Part shown: positions 25,298 to 31,953 of the stretch, piece by piece | How the letters are laid out: each line of letters begins with the position of its first letter | How positions within the stretch are numbered: the first letter of the stretch is position 1 | Assembly (NCBI GenBank): GCA_003558435.1 | Contig: PWLR01000136.1 | Coordinates: 1 to 33,019, forward strand | From: Nitriliruptoraceae bacterium | GTDB lineage: Bacteria; Actinomycetota; Nitriliruptoria; Nitriliruptorales; Nitriliruptoraceae | Direction of reading: 5' to 3' | DNA: 33,019 bases | Notes under the pieces: generated by a model | Seen by the model: the letters and a program-made list of their open reading frames with translations, nothing else | What the model was told of the DNA's origin: nothing | Database searches by the model: none | Position numbers and translations under genes: made by a program

Positions 25298-25331
25298 CGC
25301 TGTTCCTCACATGGATGACGTGCGACGAGAC

Positions 25332-25337
25332 TAGCCT
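25332..25337 (+). promoter_or_regulatory. candidate -10 element TAGCCT for the DosR-like gene
   Basis: TAGCCT would start transcription about 20 bases before the ATG at 25364, ahead of its AAGGGAG ribosome site. No good -35 is seen. The 66-base gap must also hold the kinase promoter. Confidence 0.35.
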
Positions 25338-25363
25338 CGGCGTCCCAGACGAAGGGAGATGGC

Positions 25364-25999
25364 ATGGCCATCCGCGTGTTCCTGGTCGACGATCACGAGG
25401 TCGTGCGCCGGGGGTTGAAGGACCTGCTGGACGCCGAGGACGACATCGAGGTGGTCGGCGACGCGGCGACCGCAGGCATGGCGCTCGCCGGCATCGCCTC
25501 GACATCTCCCGACGTCGCGGTGCTCGACGTGCGTCTGCCCGACGGCAACGGGGTCGAGGTCTGTCGCGAGGTGCGTGCCCGTGATCCGCGCATCGCCTGT
25601 CTGATGCTGACCTCCTTCGGTGACGACGAGGCCCTGTTCGACGCGATCATGGCGGGTGCGGCCGGGTACCTGCTCAAGGACATCCGGGGCAACGACCTGA
25701 TCGAGGCCGTGCGCCACGTGGCGACCGGCGAGTCGCTGCTCGACCCCTCGGTCACCGGCAAGGTGCTCGACCGCTTGCGCAAGGGCCAGGACGAGGACCC
25801 CCGGCTGACCTCCCTGTCGGACCAGGAACGCAAGATCCTGGTGTTGATCGCCGAAGGCCTCACCAACCGCCAGATCGCCGGGCGGATGCACCTCGCGGAG
25901 AAGACGGTCAAGAACTACGTCTCCAACCTGCTGGCGAAGCTCGGCATGCACCGGCGCACGGAGGCGGCGGTCTTCTACACGCAGCTCGAGCAGGACTGA
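25364..25999 (+). CDS. DosR/DevR-like NarL-family response regulator
   Basis: 211 residues. Receiver domain with D9, D10, phosphoacceptor D55 (VAVLDVRLPDGNGVE), T83 and K105; C-terminal LuxR-type HTH at about 145-205. It is nearly colinear with M. tuberculosis DosR: VFLVDDHEVVRRGL, PDVAVLDVRLPDGNG, LSDQERKILVLIAEGLTNRQIAGRM, and the DNA-reading helix AEKTVKNYVSNLLAKLGM, which differs from my recollection of DosR by one residue (N for R). It should therefore read a DosR-box-like 14-base dyad. ATG at 25364 has AAGGGAG upstream. It is divergent from the kinase; downstream genes carry candidate boxes. Confidence 0.92.
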   Translation: MAIRVFLVDDHEVVRRGLKDLLDAEDDIEVVGDAATAGMALAGIASTSPDVAVLDVRLPDGNGVEVCREVRARDPRIACLMLTSFGDDEALFDAIMAGAAGYLLKDIRGNDLIEAVRHVATGESLLDPSVTGKVLDRLRKGQDEDPRLTSLSDQERKILVLIAEGLTNRQIAGRMHLAEKTVKNYVSNLLAKLGMHRRTEAAVFYTQLEQD

Positions 26000-26022
26000 C
26001 GGTGGTGGTCTACGGCCCCGGC

Positions 26023-26046
26023 GGGCAGGGTCCAGGGACCCTGCCC
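26023..26046 (+). promoter_or_regulatory. 24-base perfect dyad, candidate DosR-type operator before the PNPOx-like gene
   Basis: Arms GGGCAGGGTCC (26023-26033) and GGACCCTGCCC (26036-26046) flank AG. The inner 14 bases, GGGTCCAGGGACCC (26028-26041), have the DosR-box layout GGGNC-N4-GNCCC. If CACGCT (26065-26070) is the -10, the dyad centre lies near -42, the usual DosR position. It is also 23 bases after the DosR-like stop codon, so it could instead be a terminator; there is no T-run. Confidence 0.5.
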
Positions 26047-26102
26047 GAATCCGGTCCAGGGGCGCACGCTCGGGGTGACCGCCCACGGATCCGGAGACCG
26101 AC

Positions 26103-26540
26103 ATGCCGACCGCACCCGACAGCTCCGCCACCGACCGTCACGGCCTGGAGGTCCTCACCCTCGCGCAGTGTCTGACCCTGCTGCGTAGCCGCCCGCTCGG
26201 TCGGCTCGCCTACATCGACCGCGGCGCCCCGACCGTCGTGCCCGTCAACCACCTCGTCGACCGTTCGACGGTGGTGCTGCGCACCCTGTCGGGCGGGAAG
26301 CTCGATGCCGCGATCGTGAACCGGCCCGTCGCGTTCCAGCTCGACGACCACGACCCGGCCCGTGGGACCGGGTGGAGCGTGGTCGTGCGGGGCAACGCCG
26401 AGCTGTTGGACGATCCCGAACTCATCGCACGTTACAACGACGAGCTGGAGAGCTGGGCGATCGCCGAGGGCACCGAGGTGGCCTGGATCCGCATCGTCGC
26501 CGACGAGTTCAGCGGACGTCGGCTACGCCGGATGGCCTGA
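26103..26540 (+). CDS. PNPOx-like flavin-binding family protein (DosR-regulon type)
   Basis: 145 residues with a split-barrel fold of the pyridoxamine-5'-phosphate-oxidase-like superfamily: CLTLLRSRPLGRLAYIDRGAPTVVPVNHLV, VVLRTLSGGKLDAAIVNRPVAFQLDDHDP, GTGWSVVVRGNAELL. These blocks resemble mycobacterial DosR-regulon proteins Rv3129 and Rv0080 (for instance VAFEADDHN...GWSVIV as I recall Rv3129). Flavin or F420 binding is expected from the superfamily; the reaction is unknown. ATG at 26103 has GGAG six bases upstream. It is preceded by the perfect dyad at 26023-26046. Confidence 0.8.
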   Translation: MPTAPDSSATDRHGLEVLTLAQCLTLLRSRPLGRLAYIDRGAPTVVPVNHLVDRSTVVLRTLSGGKLDAAIVNRPVAFQLDDHDPARGTGWSVVVRGNAELLDDPELIARYNDELESWAIAEGTEVAWIRIVADEFSGRRLRRMA

Positions 26541-26562
26541 GGGGTTCCCGGCACGACCGACC

Positions 26563-26602
26563 CCACCGGGTACTCGGACCCTCCACCGGGTACTCGGACC
26601 CT
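26563..26602 (+). promoter_or_regulatory. two tandem 20-base repeats, each with a DosR-box-like dyad
   Basis: ccaccgggtactcggaccct occurs twice back to back (26563-26582, 26583-26602). Each holds GGGTACTCGGACCC (26568-26581, 26588-26601), a dyad with a single mismatched pair and the same outline as the dyad at 26028. The 20-base period places both on the same DNA face, as in paired DosR boxes. A degenerate half-site GGGACCC follows at 26611-26617. The remaining gene-free stretch to 26736 shows no clear promoter. Confidence 0.5.
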
Positions 26603-26736
26603 TCGAGGTCGGGACCCTCGGCCCCGTCGACCGGTGACAGACCACCCTGCCGGATGGTCGCTACAGCGGGCACCGTCTGCTCCAGCGACCACGCGGCCGG
26701 CACGGTCGGTCCGGTGACACCTCCAGGAGGGGCAGC

Positions 26737-28146
26737 ATGGCGACGAAGATGACCGAGGAAGCAACGATGGGGACGATCGCGACGGTGGTGCTGGCAGCCA
26801 TCGCGATGGTGCTCTCCGGGGGCGCGTTGATCGTGGCGAGCACCTCCTCGGGAGCGGCCCCGCCGCCGGCCGAGCAGGCCGCGGACGAGGCACCCGCCAC
26901 CGTGCAGGTCACCCTCAGCGAGTTCGACGTGGTCCCGGGCGCGATCGAGGTGGCGGCGGGCGGCAGCCTCGAGGTCACCAACGCCGGTTCGTCCGAGCAC
27001 GACCTCGCCATCGTCGACGCCGACCTCGGCACCCCGATGCTGGGTGCCGGCGAATCGGCCTCGCTGTCGCTGGGTGACCTCGCCCCGGGCGTCTACGAGG
27101 TGCTGTGCACCGTGCCCGGACACGACAGCTCGGGCATGACCGGCACCCTGACCGTCCACGGCGGCGATGCGACCACGCTCGCCAGCGACGCGGTCGATGC
27201 CGAGGACCACAGCGACCACGGCGACGACACCGATTGGGAGGCGCTCGACGCCGCGATGGCCGCGACGTTCGCGGCCTTCCCCGCCGAGACCGCCGCGCAC
27301 GGCAACGAGATGCTCGAACCCGAAGAGGTCCTCGAGGACGGCACCAAGGTGTTCCGTCTGGTGGCCTCGATCTTCGAATGGGAGCTCGAGCCGGGCCTGA
27401 TGGTCGAGGGCTGGGGCTACAACGGGACGATCCCGGGCCCGGTGATCAAGGTGGATGTCGGTGACCGGGTGCAGGTCATCGTCGAGAACGAACTCCCGAT
27501 GGGTACCGACGTCCACTGGCACGGTGTGCGCGTGCCCAACGATCAGGACGGTGTGGCACCGCTCACCCAGGACCTGATCGCCCCCGGCGAGAGCTTCACC
27601 TACGAGTTCACCGCGGACGAGCCCGCGGTCGGTATGTACCACCCGCACAACCACGGCCAGAAGAAGCTGCCGAACGGCATGTTCGGCGCCTTCCTCATCG
27701 GTGATGTGGGCACCGACATCCCGTACCCGAGCGGCACCGTCGGCGGTCGCGACATCCCCGAGGACATCGACATCGTCGCCGAGATCCCGATGATCCTCAA
27801 CGACGCCGGCACGATCGGTCTGTCGCTGAACGGCAAGTCGTTCCCGGCGACCGAGCCCATCGTGGTCGACCAGGACGACTGGATCGTCATCCACTACTAC
27901 AACGAGGGGCTCCAGATCCACCCGATGCACCTGCACCAGATGCCCCAGCTGGTGTTCGCCAAGGACGGCTTCCCGTTGGACGCCCCCCAGTGGGAGGACA
28001 CCGTCAACGTCGCCCCGGGCGAACGGTTCTCCGTGCTGGTGCACGCCTCGGACCCCGGCGTCTGGGTGCTGCACTGCCACATCCTCACCCACGCCGAACG
28101 GGCCGAGGGGATGTTCGGCATGGTCACCGCCATGATCGTCGAGTGA
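26737..28146 (+). CDS. multicopper oxidase: N-terminal cupredoxin fused to a two-domain laccase-like module
   Basis: 469 residues. A signal anchor (about 11-36) is followed by a plastocyanin-like domain with a complete type-1 site (H88, C124, H129, M134 in VLCTVPGHDSSGM), a His/Asp-rich linker (DAEDHSDHGDDTD), then two cupredoxin domains with the trinuclear motifs H260-W-H262-G, H302-P-H304-N-H306, HPMHLH (395-400) and HCHILTH with C447, H452, M459. The type-1 site is in the last domain, as in small laccases, not in domain 1 as in NirK nitrite reductase. It oxidises an unknown donor outside the membrane and reduces O2; the extra cupredoxin could feed electrons. AGGAGG precedes the ATG. Tandem DosR-like boxes lie 135 bases upstream. 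Confidence 0.85.
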   Translation: MATKMTEEATMGTIATVVLAAIAMVLSGGALIVASTSSGAAPPPAEQAADEAPATVQVTLSEFDVVPGAIEVAAGGSLEVTNAGSSEHDLAIVDADLGTPMLGAGESASLSLGDLAPGVYEVLCTVPGHDSSGMTGTLTVHGGDATTLASDAVDAEDHSDHGDDTDWEALDAAMAATFAAFPAETAAHGNEMLEPEEVLEDGTKVFRLVASIFEWELEPGLMVEGWGYNGTIPGPVIKVDVGDRVQVIVENELPMGTDVHWHGVRVPNDQDGVAPLTQDLIAPGESFTYEFTADEPAVGMYHPHNHGQKKLPNGMFGAFLIGDVGTDIPYPSGTVGGRDIPEDIDIVAEIPMILNDAGTIGLSLNGKSFPATEPIVVDQDDWIVIHYYNEGLQIHPMHLHQMPQLVFAKDGFPLDAPQWEDTVNVAPGERFSVLVHASDPGVWVLHCHILTHAERAEGMFGMVTAMIVE

Positions 28147-28164
28147 GCTGACCCCGGGAACACC

Positions 28165-28200
28165 GACGCGGCGCCCCACCATCCGGTGGGGCGTCGCGTC
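28165..28200 (+). terminator. hairpin terminator after the multicopper oxidase gene
   Basis: Arms 28165-28180 and 28185-28200 pair over 16 positions with one G-T wobble, around loop ATCC. It lies 19 bases after the stop codon. No T-run. Confidence 0.7.
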
Positions 28201-28235
28201 GTCGGGCAGGTGCGAACGACCCCTGAGCCGGCCGG

Positions 28236-28241
28236 TAGGCT
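28236..28241 (+). promoter_or_regulatory. candidate -10 element TAGGCT for the thiamine operon
   Basis: TAGGCT lies about 30 bases before the TPP riboswitch, so transcription would start near 28248. No -35 is obvious. Confidence 0.4.
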
Positions 28242-28270
28242 TGACGCCGGCGCTGCAGCTCGCACCGCCA

Positions 28271-28387
28271 TGACACCCGGGGAGCTCGGGACAGCCGGGC
28301 TGAGAGGGTGGCCGACCACGACGCGCCGTCGTGGCAGCGCCATCGACCCGTGGAACCTGATCCGGACAATGCCGGCGCCAGGGAGGT
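28271..28387 (+). promoter_or_regulatory. TPP riboswitch (THI element)
   Basis: The conserved core is clear: GGGCTGAGAGGGTGG (28297-28311), then CGACCCGTGGAACCTGATCC (28335-28353 region), GGACAATGCCGGCG and CAGGGAGG. A variable stem CGACCACGACG...CGTCGTGG separates the two halves. The 3' end AGGGAGG is itself the ribosome site of the next gene (eight bases before GTG 28395), so TPP binding should block translation directly. It controls a thiamine salvage and uptake operon. Confidence 0.93.
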
Positions 28388-28394
28388 GACCACG

Positions 28395-29141
28395 GTGCGA
28401 CCGTCCGATCCGTCCGGCGCGTCCTCCGTGGAGCGCGAGGTGATCGTGCTGGCGGGCGGCGATGCGTTCCGCCCCCGCCTGGTGCGCCCGCTCGTCACCG
28501 GTGCACAGGTCATCGCCGCCGACGGCGGCCTGGCACTGGCCGCGGGCCTCGGCCTCGCTGTCGACCTGGTGGTCGGCGACCTCGACTCGGTCGATCCCAC
28601 CCAGCTCGCGGACGCCGCCCGGGCCGGGACGCGTATCGAGCGGCACCCCGTGGACAAGGACCGGACCGACCTCGCCATCGCCTTGGATGCGGCCGCCGCA
28701 GACGGCCCCGCACGGGTCACGGTGATCGGCGGTCACGGCGGCCGGCTCGACCACCTGCTCGCCGGGACCATGCTGCTGGCCTCCCCCGCCTACGCCTCGC
28801 TGTCGATCACCGCGCTGATGGGCCCCGCCATCGTCACGGTGATCCACGACGCCGCGCACCTCGCCGGCGAGCCCGGCGAGTTGCTCAGCCTCGTACCGGT
28901 CCACGGGATGGTGACCGGGGTCACCACGCGGGGCCTGAGGTTCCCCCTGACCGACGGCGAGTTGCCGGCCGGGTCCTCCCGGGGTGTCAGCAACGTGTTC
29001 ACCGATCCGATCGCCCACGTCCGCCGGTCCGCCGGCGTGCTGCTCGCGATCCAGCCCGGCGAACCCGCACCGACCGATCACGACCGCCCCGACGACGATC
29101 CCGATGACGTTGCCGACGATGATGGAGTAGCTCGCCGATGA
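28395..29141 (+). CDS. thiN: thiamine pyrophosphokinase
   Basis: 248 residues, cytoplasmic; makes thiamine diphosphate from thiamine and ATP. Seen: IVLAGGDAF, VIAADGGLALAAGLGLAVDLVVGDLDSVDP (metal/ATP site), RHPVDKDRTDLAIALDAAA, IGGHGGRLDHLLAGTML, and the C-terminal thiamine-binding domain with LSLVPVHG...TTRGLRFPLTDGEL and GVSNVF. Start: GTG at 28395 with GGGAGG eight bases upstream; GTG at 28386 overlaps that site. Salvaged thiamine is phosphorylated here after import by the three genes that follow. The acidic tail PTDHDRPDDDPDDVADDDG is unusual. The stop overlaps the next ATG (ATGA). Confidence 0.92.
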   Translation: MRPSDPSGASSVEREVIVLAGGDAFRPRLVRPLVTGAQVIAADGGLALAAGLGLAVDLVVGDLDSVDPTQLADAARAGTRIERHPVDKDRTDLAIALDAAAADGPARVTVIGGHGGRLDHLLAGTMLLASPAYASLSITALMGPAIVTVIHDAAHLAGEPGELLSLVPVHGMVTGVTTRGLRFPLTDGELPAGSSRGVSNVFTDPIAHVRRSAGVLLAIQPGEPAPTDHDRPDDDPDDVADDDGVARR

Positions 29142-30259
29142 GACCGTTCCGCCCCCTGCCCCTGCTGCTGGCCGCGGCGCTGTTCGCCGCCGCCTGCGGC
29201 GACCAGACCACCGACGAGCCCACGTCGCCCGACGCCGCCGACGAACCCATCACCACGGAGGACGACGCGGCCACCGACGAGGCCGCCGAGCCCGCCGACG
29301 ACGTCACGCTCACGCTGCTGACCCACGACTCGTTCGACGTCTCCGAGGACGTGCTGGCCTCGTTCACCGCCGACACCGGCATCGAGGTCCAGGTGGTTCC
29401 CCTCGGTGATGCCGGGACCGCCGTCAACCAGACCATCCTCACCGCCGACAGCCCCCAGGGGGACCTGCTCTTCGGCGTGGACACCACGTTCCTGTCCCGG
29501 GCGCTCGACAACGACATCTTCATCCCCTACGAGTCACCGATGCTCGAGCAGGTGCCGGACCGTTACATCCTGGACCCGGAGCTGCGGGCGACCCCGATCG
29601 ACGTCGGAGACGTCTGCCTCAACCACGACGTCGCGTTCTTCGAGGAGGCGGATGTCGATGTCCCCACCGATCTGGCGGATCTGACCGACCCGGCCTACGA
29701 AGGGATGCTGGCGGTCCAGAACCCCGCCACCTCCTCCCCCGGGCTGTCGTTCCTGATGGCCTCCATCGAGCGCTTCGGCGAGGACGGGTACCTCGAGTTC
29801 TGGGAGGGCCTGGTCGCCAACGACGTGGTGGTGACCGACGGCTGGTCCGAGGCCTACTACGAGGAGTTCAGTGGCACCGGCGGTGACCGGCCGCTGGTCG
29901 TGTCCTACGCCTCCAGCCCGCCGGCCGAGGTGTTCTTCGCCGACCCGCAGCCCGACGAGGCCCCGACCGGGGTGATCGAGGCGTCGTGCTTCCGCCAGAT
30001 CGAGTTCGTCGGCATCCTCGAGGGGACCGCCCACGAGCCCGAGGCGCAGCAGCTGGTCGACTTCATGCTGAGCACCGAGTTCCAGGAGGACATCCCGTTG
30101 ACGATGTTCGTCTTCCCGGTCAACGAGGAGGCGGAACTGCCGGAGGTCTTCGTCGAGCACGCCGTGCTGCCGAGCGACCCGTTCGAGCTCGACCCCGCCG
30201 AGATCGGTGAGAACCGTGAAGCGTGGATCGAGGCCTGGACGTCCACGGTCCTCCGGTGA
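29138..30259 (+). CDS. thiB: thiamine ABC transporter substrate-binding lipoprotein (TbpA/ThiB-like)
   Basis: 373 residues. Lipoprotein signal LLLAAALFAAAC gives a lipid-anchored Cys20 on the outer membrane face. An acidic Thr/Asp/Glu linker (about 22-55) leads into the binding domain: VTLTLLTHDSFDVSEDVLASFTADTGIEVQVVPLGDAGT, QGDLLFGVDTTFLSRAL, and VVTDGWSEAYYEEFSGTGGDRPLVVSYASSPPAEVFF, blocks characteristic of thiamine-binding TbpA. It should capture thiamine (or its phosphates) for the ThiP/ThiQ transporter. Position under a TPP riboswitch and next to thiN fixes the substrate class better than sequence alone. Start overlaps the thiN stop; end overlaps the permease start (GTGA). Confidence 0.92.
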   Translation: MRPFRPLPLLLAAALFAAACGDQTTDEPTSPDAADEPITTEDDAATDEAAEPADDVTLTLLTHDSFDVSEDVLASFTADTGIEVQVVPLGDAGTAVNQTILTADSPQGDLLFGVDTTFLSRALDNDIFIPYESPMLEQVPDRYILDPELRATPIDVGDVCLNHDVAFFEEADVDVPTDLADLTDPAYEGMLAVQNPATSSPGLSFLMASIERFGEDGYLEFWEGLVANDVVVTDGWSEAYYEEFSGTGGDRPLVVSYASSPPAEVFFADPQPDEAPTGVIEASCFRQIEFVGILEGTAHEPEAQQLVDFMLSTEFQEDIPLTMFVFPVNEEAELPEVFVEHAVLPSDPFELDPAEIGENREAWIEAWTSTVLR

Positions 30260-31953
30260 GCGCCACCCCGACCGGGACGACCGCGCGCACCGCTCGGCGT
30301 GGGGCGACGCTCGCCCTGTTGGTCGTCCCGGCGGGGTTCCTCGCCGTCTTCTTCGTCCTGCCCGTCGGGACCATCGTCTGGACGGGGCTCGCCCCGGAGG
30401 GCTCCCCGGAGCTCGGCGTCCTCGGCCGCGTCCTCACCGACCCGTCGGTGCGGGGCGTGGCCTGGTTCACCCTCTGGCAGGCGGTCGTGTCGACGGGCCT
30501 GACCCTGGCCGTGGCGCTGCCGGGCGCCTACGTGCTGTCCCGGGTCGCCTTCCGGGGACGCCGCGCCATCCAGGCCGCGGTGACGGTGCCGTTCGTGCTG
30601 CCGACCGTGGTGGTGGGTTCGGCGTTCCTCGCCCTGTTGGGTCCCCGTAGTCCGATCAACACGGCCATGACCGTGCTGCTGGGCGATGCCGCGCCGACGT
30701 TGGATCTGCGCCGTAGCGTGACCGCGATCCTGCTCGCCCACGTGTTCTTCAACTACGCGGTCGTGGTCCGCACCGTCGGTGGCCTGTGGGCGCTGATCGA
30801 CCCCCGGCTCGAGGATGCGGCCCGGGTGCTCGGGGCCTCCCGCTGGCAGGCGTTCCGGGAGGTCTCCCTGCCGCTGCTGCGACCCGCCATCGCCTCCGCG
30901 GCGGCGATCGTCTTCCTGTTCACCTTCACCTCGTTCGGGGTCGTGCTGATCCTCGGCGGTCCCGGGCGCGCCACCATCGAGGTGGAGATCCACCGGGCCA
31001 CCACCCAACTGCTCGACCTGCCGCTCGCCTCCGCGTTGGCGATGCTGCAGCTGGTGGCCGTGGTCGCCTCCCTGGCGGTCTACGGCCGGCTCCAACGGCA
31101 GGCGACCTCGGAGCACGCACTGGTCGACGCCGACGCCGCCCTGCGGACCCCGAGGACGCGCGGGGAACGGTGGTTCCTGCGCGGCAACCTCGCCGTGATG
31201 GCCGGCCTGCTCGCCGCGCCCCTGCTCGTGCTGGCGGAACGTTCGCTCGTGACCGACGCCGGCTACGGGCTGGACCACTACGTCTCGTTGGCGACCGACG
31301 AACGTGCCACCGTCCTGGCGGTGCCCGCCGGGGAGGCGATCCGCAACTCGCTCGTGTTCGGCCTCGGCGCGACCCTGGTGGCGCTGGTGGTCGGCGGTCT
31401 GGCCGCGACCGCCGCGACGCTCGGCCGCGGCCGATTGACCTCGGTCGTGGACCGGGCCCTGATGGTGCCGCTCGGGACCTCGGCGGTGACGGTCGGGTTC
31501 GGCTTCCTGATCGCCCTGGACCGACCGCTCGACCTGCGCGGCTCGCCCCTGCTGGTGCCGCTGGCCCAGGCGCTGATCGCCACGCCGTTCGTGGTCCGCA
31601 CCCTGCTCCCGGTCCTGCGCTCGATCGACCAACGGCTCCGCGACGCCGCGGCGGTGCTCGGTGCCAGCCCCTTACGGGTGTGGCGGGAGGTGGACCTGCC
31701 GATCATCGGTCGCGCGCTGCTGGTCGCAGCGGGCTTCTCGTTCGCGATCGCGGTGGGTGAGTTCGGTGCGACGGTGTTCGTCGCCCGTGCCAACCTGCCC
31801 ACCATGCCGGTGGCGATCTTCCGGCTGCTCGGCCGCCCCGGGGTCGCCAACTTCGGGCAGGCCATGGCGATGTCGACCCTCCTGGCCGCCATCACCGCGG
31901 CGGCGCTGCTGGCCATCGACCGGCTGCGGGTCGGATCGGTCGGGCGCTTCTGA
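30256..31953 (+). CDS. thiP: thiamine ABC transporter permease (ThiP-like)
   Basis: 565 residues with about twelve membrane helices, made of two fused MetI-like permease domains. Each half has an EAA loop for the ATPase: LEDAARVLGASRWQAFREVSLPLLRPAI and LRDAAAVLGASPLRVWREVDLPIIGRAL. The fused architecture is that of ThiP and FbpB. GTG at 30256 overlaps the thiB stop; the 11 residues before it are antisense-like extension. The stop shares one base with the ATPase start (TGATG). Confidence 0.92.
   Translation: MSATPTGTTARTARRGATLALLVVPAGFLAVFFVLPVGTIVWTGLAPEGSPELGVLGRVLTDPSVRGVAWFTLWQAVVSTGLTLAVALPGAYVLSRVAFRGRRAIQAAVTVPFVLPTVVVGSAFLALLGPRSPINTAMTVLLGDAAPTLDLRRSVTAILLAHVFFNYAVVVRTVGGLWALIDPRLEDAARVLGASRWQAFREVSLPLLRPAIASAAAIVFLFTFTSFGVVLILGGPGRATIEVEIHRATTQLLDLPLASALAMLQLVAVVASLAVYGRLQRQATSEHALVDADAALRTPRTRGERWFLRGNLAVMAGLLAAPLLVLAERSLVTDAGYGLDHYVSLATDERATVLAVPAGEAIRNSLVFGLGATLVALVVGGLAATAATLGRGRLTSVVDRALMVPLGTSAVTVGFGFLIALDRPLDLRGSPLLVPLAQALIATPFVVRTLLPVLRSIDQRLRDAAAVLGASPLRVWREVDLPIIGRALLVAAGFSFAIAVGEFGATVFVARANLPTMPVAIFRLLGRPGVANFGQAMAMSTLLAAITAAALLAIDRLRVGSVGRF

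Noticed and set aside
26737-28146. Copper nitrite reductase (NirK) as identity of the multicopper oxidase
   Set aside because: The type-1 copper cysteine of the two-domain module is in its last domain with laccase-like HCH and HPMHLH motifs; NirK has it in domain 1.
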